Origin: Paenibacillus eucommiae
Lineage (GTDB): Bacteria; Bacillota; Bacilli; Paenibacillales; NBRC-103111
DNA length: 64,000 bases
Direction of reading: 5' to 3'
Assembly: GCF_017874215.1 (NCBI RefSeq)
Contig: NZ_JAGGLB010000016.1
Location: 124,001 to 188,000, forward strand
Position 1 is the stretch's first letter; each line of letters begins with the position of its first letter. The notes under the pieces are model-generated. The model worked only from the letters and a program-made list of their open reading frames with translations. It was not told where the DNA came from and did no database searches. Of the stretch, positions 51,301 to 59,669 are shown piece by piece. Both the position numbers and the translations under genes were made by a program.

Positions 51301-53951
51301 ACAGCTTGAAAGCCAGTGGTGTGAAAATAGGAGGTCCTTATCAATATGTAAATGTTACTCCAGGGAATTATAAACTGTCGGCAACTTATTATACACCTGC
51401 TGGGGCACAGACGGACGGAACGGTTAAGTTTTCAGTGAATTTCTATGACGCAGGCTATATCGGCACCATAACAGATGTGAAACATGATGTTCAAGACACG
51501 TTAGGAGAATGGCACACGATAGAATGGACGTTTGAAGTTCCAGAAGCGTTAAACAGGAGGAATGTGGAGCGTCTTCAGATCGTGTTTAATATTGAAGATT
51601 TCACAGAAAGTGATGAGCTGTTTATAGACGATGTTATTTTGCAGAGCGGTCTAGAAACAGCTGATAAGCATCTCCCTATTGAAGATAGGAAAACTACCCC
51701 TAATTTGATCCTGTTTGAAATGCCCTTCACGGATGCCTCAACGACTCCGGCAGGAATTCAGGAAAATATCGCATATATCGATTCCCTGCCATTCGACGGA
51801 ATAACGATCAGTCCTCCTGGTATTCTGGCAGGTTTGATGGGCGGCAGCGAGCTATCCTATGAAGACATCTATGATGAGATAGAAGTGTTGGATGGTTTGT
51901 TTCAGAATCTGAAAGAAAATTATCTCCACATTCAGATCAACAAGCCGATCAATAGAGTCAATCCAACGGAATTCTCTGGCGATTTCTTCGACGATGTTGC
52001 CTGGGGCATTGTGGAGCAAAATTTCAAAAACTTAGCACGAGCGGCGAAGGAAGTAGGCATACACAATTTCTTCCTAGACAATGAAGAGTATTGGGATGCA
52101 TTTCTTCATCATCCCGGACTGTCCTATTATCCAGATAAAACATTAGAGGAATACGAAGATAAGGCCCGGCAGCGGGGAAAAGAACTTATGAACGCTATTT
52201 TAAGTGAAATTCCGGACGCAAAGTTCGTTCATCTTCACGGTCCCTACCTTTCGGATAAAAGAACACCCGCATGGTTCAGCAAGTTTCCTTATTTAAATCT
52301 TTATGGTCCCTTGTTTGTTGGCATGATGGAAGCCGTCAAAGAAGGGGGAAATCAAGGTACGATTATTGACGGAGGTGAGTTGTACCTTGAACGGACAGAA
52401 GGACAATTTATGGATTCCTACCAATATCGTAAATATGAAATGCCCTCTTTCCTGGAAAACACTTTTATCCCGGAGAGTTTACGACAAAGCTATCCTAGCA
52501 CAGTTAAAATAGGCGCTGGTCTTTACAATCGCGAGATTGGAGAATCGCCAATGAATGCGGGGATCATGCGCTCCACACTGGAAAACGCACTGCGCACGAG
52601 TGAGGAAATCGTCTGGTTATTTCACGAACCTTTAGGAGGCCACGGCAATTGGTTAATTCCCGGTAGTGTAGATGAACCCTGGTTTAATGCCGTCCTAGGA
52701 GCCAGGCAAGCAATCCAAGAGAAGCCGCTCGGAACGAATCGGATCTATAACAGCGGGTTCGAGTTCGGTAAAGTCAATTGGAAGTTGTATGAGGGCAGCG
52801 AGATCAAGGACTTAGTTGATTTGAGGAAGGTAGCCTATTCGAATGCTAGCGGTTTGTCGCTGAACAGATATTCAGAAGGAGCGAAGCAACAACTGACTAA
52901 CTTGCTTGAAGGAAGGGTATACGACTTGAGTGCTTGGGCGCAAGTAGGGAATACGGACGACAAAGCCCAAATTGGCATTGTTTTCAGAGATGATCAAGAG
53001 CAAGTGATTGCTGAGCATTCGTTCGAAGTTAGCACGCTGGATTACAGCCGTGGAAGTATGGCATTCATCACACCAACGCAATTCGATACGGCAGAAGTTT
53101 ATGTGAAACGCGAAGGCAGTAACGATTATATATTTGTTGATGATGTATTTTTACGCGAATGGATCGTGACTCCGACGGCTGTATCTGCAGTGAATGGCAC
53201 GATTCAAGTAGTGCTGGATGCGATTCCGTACAATCCGCCTGCTATACAGGATTTCACAGTAAAGCAAGTCGATTATGCAGATGTAGAAACTATCGTTGAA
53301 CCTACTGCTATAGCATGGGATGAAGCAAGCAAAACGGTTACGCTAACGATTCCACCTGTGGAGATGACAGCCAATGAACAACGTGTTGTATATCGTGTTG
53401 CTTACCGAGGAACACTTGCAATCGAAAGTGAAGAGGTGATTATTCCAGCGGATCCTACGCAGTCGGTGATTGCTAATCCATCGTTCGAAGCATCATTGGA
53501 CGGCAATTGGGCGATCTGGATGGATCGGGAGTATAACTTTGCTGGTACGAGTATAGAACGGAGTACTGAGTTTGCTAAAACTGGAGCACAGAGCTTGAAA
53601 GCAAGCGGGGTGAAAATAGGTGGTCCTTATCAATATGTAACTATTGCCCCAGGGAATTATACATTTAAGGGATCTTATTATACACCCGTTGGTACGCAGA
53701 CGGATGGAACAGTTAAGTTTTCTGTAAATTTCTATGATGCTGGCTATATCGGCACAATAACCGATGTGAAACATGATGTTCAAGATACGTCAGGAGAATG
53801 GAACACGATAGAATGGTCATTCGAAGTTCCGGAGACGTATAACGGCAGGACTGTGGAGCGCATTCAAATCGTTTTTAATTTGGAGGATTTCGTAGAAGAA
53901 GATGTGGTGTTCATTGACGATCTTACTCTGCACAAAAATTTGGCAAATTAA
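48357..53951 (+). CDS. Giant SLH surface protein with unrecognised TIM-barrel-like domain
   Basis: 1864 residues. Signal peptide, SLH x3 (about 39-211), beta-helix-like spacer (221-365), Gly-rich linker, CBM-like (413-573), Ig-like (578-676), CBM (682-838), Ig, CBM (941-1096). A catalytic-like domain follows (about 1100-1460), then a CBM-like unit (1462-1603), Ig and a last CBM. The catalytic-like domain has 'IDSLPFDGITISPPG', 'HNFFLDNEEYWDAFLHHPG', 'KFVHLHGPYLSD', 'IIDGGELYLERTEGQF' and 'VWLFHEPLGGHGNW'. These strand-end acidic motifs suit a (beta/alpha)8 glycoside hydrolase, but I recognise no family. The last three 'NPSFEASLDGNW' CBM repeats are almost identical in DNA. A 30-bp gap to the next gene suggests an operon. 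Confidence 0.85.
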   Translation: MRYRMPKRIVPLLLTICLLVSAWGPFTTLAAEEAGRLQQTDLAGHWAEKTLGEWLTKGWIRTDSEGSVQPDRPILRGEMIAFANRAFGLTEKADIAFSDLSVSDWEYDEVSIAVKTGYIQGYEDGTIRVRNKITRQEIAALIAGMLELQMNAGRKPNESATFKDHAQIASWSDKAVASMTAHNIIDGYEDGSFRPNEWVTRAEAIVMLDRAKYRQGDQIMDEAGTFGPKHVIQTVNGQVTIKAGGVSLRNMLINGDVVIDPSVGVGEIILDGVEVTGMVTIRAGKVKLSGTLSKIEAASSAVEIDIQSGSIKELLVTDKAAGAKVNVNQLARISKLVLDGTVDLKGQGEIQQAIIHKGAEKSTFDRQPNRKESSAANSYTPSYSYGGSGSGGNPPVIDPNEQPRNPKDEEGIMDWNSSFEEGTGAEGVHFWTTFFTKEAEGSRILRSSEQAFSNSSSMKAVAVQSGGLYQNLHLQPGNYKISASYYVPLSSSTEGTLQLFVQFMDDRGKWLREAVSEVRPSQYDRGQWNTFHWILQVPESISGKAVKIAQIGVDLQGFNANEMIYLDDITLSKSSKAPVSVSVASVNSEAGSIRVTLNEVPDNPPAIRDFKVTQKIDNGISSTIYPDSINWDEASKVVTLTFPVVEKTANEQRVVYGAAYRETLAVQSEEVVIPADPTQSVIANPSFEASLDGNWGIWMDREYNFAGTSIERSTDFAKSGEYSLKASGVKIGGPFQYVTVVPGNYKFKASYYTPAGTQTDGTVKFSVNFYDAGYIGTITDVKHDVQDTSGEWNTIEWSFEVPETYNGRTVERIQIVFNLEDFVEEDVVFVDDLGLFRLDVQPIVQISAVSAENGTIRAVLNTIPDNLPAIQDFTVKQTVQAGIEVVIEPTAIAWDESTQTVTLTVPIVEETANEQRVVYRVAYQETPAIESNEVVIPARLLIMNPSFEASLDGNWSIWMDREYNFAGTSIERSTEFAKTGEHSLKASGVKIGGPYQYVNVTPGNYKLSATYYTPAGAQTDGTVKFSVNFYDAGYIGTITDVKHDVQDTLGEWHTIEWTFEVPEALNRRNVERLQIVFNIEDFTESDELFIDDVILQSGLETADKHLPIEDRKTTPNLILFEMPFTDASTTPAGIQENIAYIDSLPFDGITISPPGILAGLMGGSELSYEDIYDEIEVLDGLFQNLKENYLHIQINKPINRVNPTEFSGDFFDDVAWGIVEQNFKNLARAAKEVGIHNFFLDNEEYWDAFLHHPGLSYYPDKTLEEYEDKARQRGKELMNAILSEIPDAKFVHLHGPYLSDKRTPAWFSKFPYLNLYGPLFVGMMEAVKEGGNQGTIIDGGELYLERTEGQFMDSYQYRKYEMPSFLENTFIPESLRQSYPSTVKIGAGLYNREIGESPMNAGIMRSTLENALRTSEEIVWLFHEPLGGHGNWLIPGSVDEPWFNAVLGARQAIQEKPLGTNRIYNSGFEFGKVNWKLYEGSEIKDLVDLRKVAYSNASGLSLNRYSEGAKQQLTNLLEGRVYDLSAWAQVGNTDDKAQIGIVFRDDQEQVIAEHSFEVSTLDYSRGSMAFITPTQFDTAEVYVKREGSNDYIFVDDVFLREWIVTPTAVSAVNGTIQVVLDAIPYNPPAIQDFTVKQVDYADVETIVEPTAIAWDEASKTVTLTIPPVEMTANEQRVVYRVAYRGTLAIESEEVIIPADPTQSVIANPSFEASLDGNWAIWMDREYNFAGTSIERSTEFAKTGAQSLKASGVKIGGPYQYVTIAPGNYTFKGSYYTPVGTQTDGTVKFSVNFYDAGYIGTITDVKHDVQDTSGEWNTIEWSFEVPETYNGRTVERIQIVFNLEDFVEEDVVFIDDLTLHKNLAN
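50398..53945 (+). repeat. Three near-identical CBM repeats within one gene
   Basis: Copies at about 50398-50875, 51178-51640 and 53462-53945. Long stretches match base for base: the segment starting GGAGTATAACTTTGCTGG occurs in all three, and the ends of copies 1 and 3 differ at very few bases. Recent duplication or gene conversion is likely. Confidence 0.9.
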
Positions 53952-53981
53952 GGTAATTAAGGAAACGAGGAGGTACAGACC

Positions 53982-56900
53982 ATGAATAAAATCAATAAAA
54001 TGATCGCCAGAGGGAGCTTATTCACCCTGATCCTTCTGTTATTCATCTCGCAGGTTGTCCATCCTCCCGCCGCTGAAGCGGCCGTGGTACAGGAGCTGCA
54101 AGTACAGGCAGCGAATCTAGTAACAAATCTTGTGACAAATCCAGGCTTCGAGGAAGATAAAGCAGGCTGGGATGTAGAATGGCCAGGTGCAATAACCGAA
54201 ATTACCAACGATGCCCATAGCGGGGATAAGGCATTAAGAGTGCAATACAGCAGTTTGGAACAGACGCTGCCGATTCAACCTGGAAAAAGCTATAAGCTGG
54301 AGTTTTGGGCGAAAAGAGGCGGGTCCGTTGAAAATAATGTGATTGGCATCAATTTTTGGGATGTCCCGGGTATGGGGCGACAAGGTGTATTAACGGAGGT
54401 GGATTCGACAGAATATCAAAAGTATGAATTATTTTTTGATGCTCCAGTACAATTCTCCTCTGCTACCCTTGTTATTTACAAGGATGCAGGAGAAGGTTGG
54501 GTGTATGGAGACGACTTCTTGCTTACGGAGCTGACAAATATCGTGACCAATCCGGGCTTTGAGGAAGATAAAGCGGGCTGGGATGTAGAATGGCCAGGAG
54601 CAATAACGGAAATCACGAACGATGCCAATAGCGGAGACAAGGCATTAAGAGTGCAATATAGCAGCTTGGAGCAGACGGTGCCGATTCAACCTGGAAAAAG
54701 CTATAAGCTGGAGTTCTGGGCGAAAAGAGGCGGGTCCGTTGAAAATAATGTGATTGGCATCAATTTTTGGGATGTCCCGGGTATGGGGCGGTGGGGGGTA
54801 TTAACGGAGGTAGATTCGACAGAATATCAAAAATATGAATTATTTTTTGATGCTCCCGTAGAATTCTCCTCTGCTACCCTTGTCACTTACAAGGATGCCG
54901 GTGATGGCTGGGTGTACGCCGATGACTTCTATTTGACAGAAGCACCTAGTAAAGAGGATAACGGCCCCGCAGGAGTTGATAAGCATATACCTGTTGAAGA
55001 AACGAGAACTCTCCCTGACTTGATTTTGTTTGAAATGGCATTTGTGGATCATTCAACTACACCGGAAGGGATACGGGATAATATCGAGCATATCGATTCG
55101 CTGCCATTTGATGGAATAACGATTAGTGCTCCTGATATTCTAAGAGATTTGATGGGCGGCAGCGAGCTAACCTACGAAGACATTTATGATGAGCTGAAAG
55201 TATTGAAAGGTTTGTTCAAGAATCTGAAACAAAATTATCTTCACATTCAGATTGACAAACCCATCAACAAAGCCAATCCAACAGAATTCTCGGGTGATTT
55301 ATTCGATGATGAAGCCTGGGGTATAGTGGCGCAAAATTTCAAAAACGCAGCACGGGCCGCTAAGGAAGTGGGATTACACAACTTCTTCCTAGATAATGAA
55401 GAGTACTGGAATGCATTTCTTCATCATCCCAGATTATCCTATTACAAGGATAAAACGGTAGGGGAATACGAAGAGAAGGCACGGCAGCGGGGTAAAGAGC
55501 TTATGAACGCTATTTTAAGTGAAATTCCCGATGCGAAGATGGTTCATCTTCACGGTCCCTACCTTTCTGATAAGAAGATGCCAGCATGGCTCAGTAAGGG
55601 GTCGCTTCCCTATTTGAATCTATATGGCCCCTTGTTTGTTGGCATGATGGAAGCCGTCAAAGAAGGGGGGAATCAAGGTACGGTTATTGACGGAGGGGAG
55701 TTGTATCTGGAACGGACAGAAGGGCAATTTATGGATTCCTACCAATATCGAAAATATGAAATGTCCTCTTTCCTGGAAAACACTTTTATTCCGGAGAGTT
55801 TACGACAAAGCTATTCAAGCACAGTTAAAATTGGCGCTGGTCTTTACAATCGCGAGATTGGAGGAGCTCCGATGAATCCGGAAATCATGCGCTCCACACT
55901 GGAGAATGCGCTCCGCGCGAGTGAGGACATGGTCTGGCTGTTTCACGAACCTCTAGGAGGCCACGGCAACTGGTTAATTCCCGGCAGTTTGGATGAAGCC
56001 TGGTTTGATGCTGTCAAAGGAGCCAGGCAGGCAATCCAAGAGAAGCCACTTGGAACGAATCGGATTTATAACAGCGGGTTCGAGTTTGGTAAAGTCAATT
56101 GGAGCTTGTCTGGCGGTGCCGAGAGAAAGACCTCAGTTGACTTGAGGAAAGTAGCCCATTCGAACGAAGGAGGTTTGTCGCTGAGCAAACGTTCAGGAGA
56201 AGCAAGGCAACAGCTGACTAATTTGCTTGGAGGAAGAGTATATGACTTGAGTGCTTGGGCGCAAGTATGGAATACGGACGACAAGGCTCAAATCGGCGTT
56301 GTTTTCAGAGATGCCCAGGAGCAGGTTATTGCCGAGTATTCATTCGACGTAAGCAGCACGGATTACAGCAAAGGAAGTACGGCCTTCCTTGCCCCTGCAC
56401 AGTTCAGCGCGGCGGAAGTTTATGTGAAGCGCGAAGCTGGTAACGATTATATATTTGTTGATGATGTGTTTTTACGGGAATGGATCGGGGCACCGACAGG
56501 CATGCAAATAAAAATGGAAAAAAGCAAATTGCAAATTGGAGAGAACGTACTCATGAGTGCCACCGGTCTGGATGCACAAGGCAATGAAGTTGCGTTGGAC
56601 GATGTGGAGGTTCAATTTGCAAGCAGCGATTTTTCAGTTGCTGAAATTAGCGCTAAAGGAAAATCAAAGTCCGTGAAAGCATTACAAACAGGAAAGACTA
56701 ACGTAGTGGCAAATGCCATTTCAAAAGGGCTTGTGCTGCAAGCACAAGTCGAGGTTACTGTTTATGAGCAGAGTACAGTCCCTTATGTACCTGGAACATC
56801 CGGACCCGTGGCCCAACCCGAGATTAAACCTGAAGTCAAGCTTACAACTGATACTGAAGGTAATCTCGTTGTTGATCTTGGAAAAGACGTAAACGAGACG

Positions 56901-57938
56901 GTCGTTCCCTGGAATCAGCTAGGTAAACTGGCTGCAGAAGGTGGCTCGCTGATATTTACGGATGAGGGTATAACAGCATCGTTAACTGCTGCTGGATTGA
57001 AATCTTTATTGAATCAAGTAGAAGCGAAGGATCACGACAAATATGCTTTGAAGGTATCCTTCCATGCATTGCCACAGCAAATGGCGACAGATTGGCTTGG
57101 AAAAGCAGAATTAAAAATGCATGCGAAATTAAACATGCAGAGTTCCATTCGCGAGCTAAGCTTTTCTGTCCAATTTAATGGGAAACAAACGGCCGCTATT
57201 AGCTTGCCGCCAGTCCGGCTATCATTGCCTCTATTGGACACGGGAAACCATAAGCTGGCAGCAATTTATGCAATTGATAACAGAGGAAATCTCAAATTCG
57301 CAGGCGGTGATGTTAAGGGGAATCGTATTGAAACGATCCTCCCGGACGCGAATGATTCGTTTGTTGCCTTGCTATTCGATAAACATTATTCGGATGTACA
57401 TGCGAATCATTGGGCAGCAGAAGTCATCAAAGAGATGAGTGCGAAGCATCTCATCCATGATGCAGGTGCCAAATTGTTTCCTGAAGAGGGAATGACCAGA
57501 GCGCAATATATCGCTATGCTGGCTCAAGCTTTTAACATGGGGGAAAGTAAGACGATTCCATTTAACGATGTGGCTGATGGTGCCTGGTATGCAGGCTGGG
57601 TAGCAAAAGCTGTAGAAGAGGGCTTGGTGAATGGATACGGGAACGGTAAATTCGGTCCTGATGACATCATCCAGCGCGAACAAATGGCCGTGATTCTGCT
57701 GAGGGCGTACGAATGGAAGACAAAAAAGAGCTTTCAAACGTCTCTCACCTCTGAGTACCAGGACAGGGAACAGATCAGCGATTGGGCGATAAACGCTATT
57801 GATGCAGCGACAGAAATTGGAATGTTACAAGGGAAATCAGGCAATTTGTTTGATCCGAAGCAAGCGGTTACTCGAGCGGAGTCAATAATGGCGATTCATT
57901 CAATGTTACAGAAGCTAGATCTCCTGCAGTCAAAATGA
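53982..57938 (+). CDS. Secreted SLH protein, paralogue of the unrecognised TIM-barrel-like enzyme
   Basis: 1318 residues. GAGGAGG precedes the ATG. Signal peptide (about 1-34); two almost identical CBM-like domains ('NPGFEEDKAGWDVEWPGAIT', about 50-183 and 188-321). The catalytic-like domain (about 332-695) is about 85% identical to that of the 48357 protein, keeping LDNEEYW, HLHGPYLSD, GGELYLERTEGQF and FHEPLGGHGNW. A CBM-like unit, a BIG2-like domain (about 840-925), a beta domain and three C-terminal SLH domains (about 1135-1315) follow. The anchor has thus moved from N- to C-terminus relative to its paralogue. Likely cotranscribed with the 48357 gene and acting on the same surface glycan. 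Confidence 0.86.
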   Translation: MNKINKMIARGSLFTLILLLFISQVVHPPAAEAAVVQELQVQAANLVTNLVTNPGFEEDKAGWDVEWPGAITEITNDAHSGDKALRVQYSSLEQTLPIQPGKSYKLEFWAKRGGSVENNVIGINFWDVPGMGRQGVLTEVDSTEYQKYELFFDAPVQFSSATLVIYKDAGEGWVYGDDFLLTELTNIVTNPGFEEDKAGWDVEWPGAITEITNDANSGDKALRVQYSSLEQTVPIQPGKSYKLEFWAKRGGSVENNVIGINFWDVPGMGRWGVLTEVDSTEYQKYELFFDAPVEFSSATLVTYKDAGDGWVYADDFYLTEAPSKEDNGPAGVDKHIPVEETRTLPDLILFEMAFVDHSTTPEGIRDNIEHIDSLPFDGITISAPDILRDLMGGSELTYEDIYDELKVLKGLFKNLKQNYLHIQIDKPINKANPTEFSGDLFDDEAWGIVAQNFKNAARAAKEVGLHNFFLDNEEYWNAFLHHPRLSYYKDKTVGEYEEKARQRGKELMNAILSEIPDAKMVHLHGPYLSDKKMPAWLSKGSLPYLNLYGPLFVGMMEAVKEGGNQGTVIDGGELYLERTEGQFMDSYQYRKYEMSSFLENTFIPESLRQSYSSTVKIGAGLYNREIGGAPMNPEIMRSTLENALRASEDMVWLFHEPLGGHGNWLIPGSLDEAWFDAVKGARQAIQEKPLGTNRIYNSGFEFGKVNWSLSGGAERKTSVDLRKVAHSNEGGLSLSKRSGEARQQLTNLLGGRVYDLSAWAQVWNTDDKAQIGVVFRDAQEQVIAEYSFDVSSTDYSKGSTAFLAPAQFSAAEVYVKREAGNDYIFVDDVFLREWIGAPTGMQIKMEKSKLQIGENVLMSATGLDAQGNEVALDDVEVQFASSDFSVAEISAKGKSKSVKALQTGKTNVVANAISKGLVLQAQVEVTVYEQSTVPYVPGTSGPVAQPEIKPEVKLTTDTEGNLVVDLGKDVNETVVPWNQLGKLAAEGGSLIFTDEGITASLTAAGLKSLLNQVEAKDHDKYALKVSFHALPQQMATDWLGKAELKMHAKLNMQSSIRELSFSVQFNGKQTAAISLPPVRLSLPLLDTGNHKLAAIYAIDNRGNLKFAGGDVKGNRIETILPDANDSFVALLFDKHYSDVHANHWAAEVIKEMSAKHLIHDAGAKLFPEEGMTRAQYIAMLAQAFNMGESKTIPFNDVADGAWYAGWVAKAVEEGLVNGYGNGKFGPDDIIQREQMAVILLRAYEWKTKKSFQTSLTSEYQDREQISDWAINAIDAATEIGMLQGKSGNLFDPKQAVTRAESIMAIHSMLQKLDLLQSK

Positions 57939-57944
57939 TCGTCG

Positions 57945-57980
57945 CAAGCCCCATCCTTTTAGTTTAAAGGATGGGGCTTG
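57945..57980 (+). terminator. Strong stem-loop terminator of module 2
   Basis: A perfect 15-bp stem (57945-57959 with 57966-57980, loop TAGTTT). The T-run is short, but it lies directly after the stop codon and between convergent genes. Confidence 0.8.
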
Positions 57981-58015
57981 TTCAAAATATGGCCGAATAA
58001 TCCGAAATGCTAATT

Positions 58016-58050
58016 GAGAAAGGAGAAAGGAGAAAGGAGAAAGGAGAAAG
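58016..58050. repeat. 7-bp tandem repeat (GAGAAAG)5
   Basis: Five exact copies just beyond the end of the NarL-type gene. Purine-strand asymmetry is complete, so it could form unusual DNA or vary in length; no coding role. Confidence 0.95.
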
Positions 58051-58062
58051 GAAGCAGGAGCA

Positions 58063-58758
58063 TCAAAGATCATTTTCGTGAAGGTAAGCGACGGTTTCAG
58101 AACGGCTGGAAACATTCAGTTTTTTGTAAATTGTACTCAGATAATTTTTTACAGTACCAGTTGTCAAAAATAATTCAGAAGCGATAGCTTGATTCGATTT
58201 CCCTTGCTTCAGAATCTTTACAATATTTCGTTCCTGTATGGACAAACGATTCAATTTTTCATCATACTGTTGGTCGGTATCGGAATAGGAGGGGGCGATC
58301 GTATCTGTCGAAGATCCTTTTTCGTGCTGCTCTGATGATTGAAGCGCCTGAATAAGGCGTGATTGAATACTGAATGGATAATTGATCCTTCCATCCAAAC
58401 AGTCCTGAATCGTAGAAAGAATTTGTTCCGTCTCAACTCCCTTAACTAAAAACCCGCTTGCTCCATGACGAATCGCTTCCAATATGTATTCTTCATCCTC
58501 GAAAGTTGTCAAAATCAGCACTTTGGTATCAGGGAATTCCGTTTTAATTTGCTTTGTTGCATTCAAGCCATCTAGCTTTGGCATATGAATGTCCATCAAA
58601 ACAAGCTGAGGACGGTGCAGCTGAACTTGCTTTATCGTTGCCAAACCGTCGCCCGTTTTAGCTACTACGGTATAGTTTTCCTCCATGTTTAGAATAGCTG
58701 CCAAACCGTCGCGTATCAAGGGTTGATCGTCTGCAATAAGAATAGTTGTTTTAGACAA
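58063..58758 (-). CDS. NarL/FixJ-type response regulator
   Basis: About 231 residues. TTG 58758 is the best start, seven bases after GGAG and immediately before 'SKTTILIADDQPLIRDGLAA'. The receiver has the acidic pair in ADDQ, the phospho-Asp in 'LVLMDIHMPKLDG', Thr in 'LILTTFEDEE' and Lys in 'FLVKG'. A C-terminal LuxR-type helix-turn-helix reads 'KQGKSNQAIASELFLTTGTV' then KNYLSTIYKKLNV. It binds DNA after phosphorylation by a histidine kinase. No kinase gene lies in the window. Unusually, the receiver and HTH are joined by a Ser/Asp-rich linker. Confidence 0.9.
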   Translation of the reverse strand: MSKTTILIADDQPLIRDGLAAILNMEENYTVVAKTGDGLATIKQVQLHRPQLVLMDIHMPKLDGLNATKQIKTEFPDTKVLILTTFEDEEYILEAIRHGASGFLVKGVETEQILSTIQDCLDGRINYPFSIQSRLIQALQSSEQHEKGSSTDTIAPSYSDTDQQYDEKLNRLSIQERNIVKILKQGKSNQAIASELFLTTGTVKNYLSTIYKKLNVSSRSETVAYLHENDL

Positions 58759-59089
58759 TTTGTTCACTCCGTCCGATCGTTTTCCTCTGTACAGCTCACG
58801 TGAAATGAAATAAATTACCATCTTTATTTTATCACAAACATGACTTAAGTCATACAAATTAGAAAATCATGTCGAAAAATAGCGGAATTTCGCTCTTACT
58901 AGTGATTTTCTTCATCTAGGTTTGGACAATACATTTATTTATAATAGATAGTGCGACAGATTTAGTACCTAAGACCTTTTCATATGTGGGCCAAAAGTAG
59001 ATGAGATATACTCCCTAGATCGGAAAACGGGTATGGAATTGGCCTGGCATTCTATAGATGAAAATAGAATTTCAAGGGGGCATGTGTAA
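58759..59089. other. Divergent intergenic region
   Basis: About 330 bp between the response regulator (-) and the small membrane ORF (+). A possible plus-strand promoter is TTGGAC (58922-58927) with TAGATA (58945-58950) at 17 bp. Nothing else is clear. Confidence 0.35.
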
Positions 59090-59242
59090 TTGTTTCTGAT
59101 TTTATGGAACGTATTAGGTTGCATTCTTCTATTATCTATTCTATTTATTCTTATCAGTTTAATGCGGGAAAGCAAGCCAAAGCAGGTTAAACTCCCGTTT
59201 GAAAGCAGGGAAGCATCGCATGAAGAACGGAGATATTCATGA
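59090..59242 (+). CDS. Small single-span membrane protein
   Basis: 50 codons from TTG 59090 with AAGGGGG about 10 bases upstream. The first 25 residues are a hydrophobic helix (LFLILWNVLGCILLLSILFI), followed by a charged tail ('RESKPKQVKLPFESREASHE'). It overlaps the start of the LuxR-type gene by 23 bp, so the two are probably translationally coupled. It may tether or sense for that regulator; this is an inference from position. Confidence 0.55.
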   Translation: MFLILWNVLGCILLLSILFILISLMRESKPKQVKLPFESREASHEERRYS

Positions 59243-59555
59243 ACGTTACGGTACGGACTGTGAGCACTTGAATGATTTGCTGACTCAGAGAATGGGCGCC
59301 GCCATGCAAAGTTTTTCAAATTGTTATCAAATTACGCAGCGAGAGTCGGAGATTCTCGTACTGATCGCTTTACATGGCTTTTCTAATCGCGAAATTGCCG
59401 AAAAATGCGTAATCACGGAAAAAACGGTAAAAAATCATCTTGCAAATATAATGAAAAAGCTTGGCATTCGATCGACTCGAAAGTTACTTTCCCTGCTTTT
59501 CAATCATTTACATTACGTTGAGGAAAATCGCCCCCTGAAAGTTGTCTCTCAGTAG
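59220..59555 (+). CDS. LuxR-type helix-turn-helix protein
   Basis: 111 residues from ATG 59220 (AGGGAAG seven bases upstream). A short N-terminal part is followed by a complete LuxR/GerE DNA-binding domain: 'ITQRESEILVLIALHGFSNR', 'EIAEKCVITEKTVKNHLANI', MKKLGIRSTRKLL. It has no receiver domain. Coupled to the small membrane protein above. It would bind DNA; the target is unknown, perhaps the divergent response-regulator gene. Confidence 0.8.
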   Translation: MKNGDIHERYGTDCEHLNDLLTQRMGAAMQSFSNCYQITQRESEILVLIALHGFSNREIAEKCVITEKTVKNHLANIMKKLGIRSTRKLLSLLFNHLHYVEENRPLKVVSQ

Positions 59556-59575
59556 GCTCGTACTCGCTTGAAATT

Positions 59576-59615
59576 AAAGACAGAACCCCTCTGACGAGGG
59601 GTTCTGTCTTTTTTT
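59576..59615 (+). terminator. Strong intrinsic terminator
   Basis: A perfect 16-bp stem (59576-59591 with 59596-59611, loop TGAC) starting with AAA and ending in a T-run; it can serve both convergent genes. Confidence 0.95.
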
Positions 59616-59669
59616 AATAAATTATAGAAATTATAAGTTATTTAATTTAGGCTGCAGCGGCCACGAGCA

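Noticed and set aside
58767..58857. Extended start of the NarL-type regulator
   Set aside because: The extension is not receiver-like; GGAG plus TTG 58758 fits the family start.
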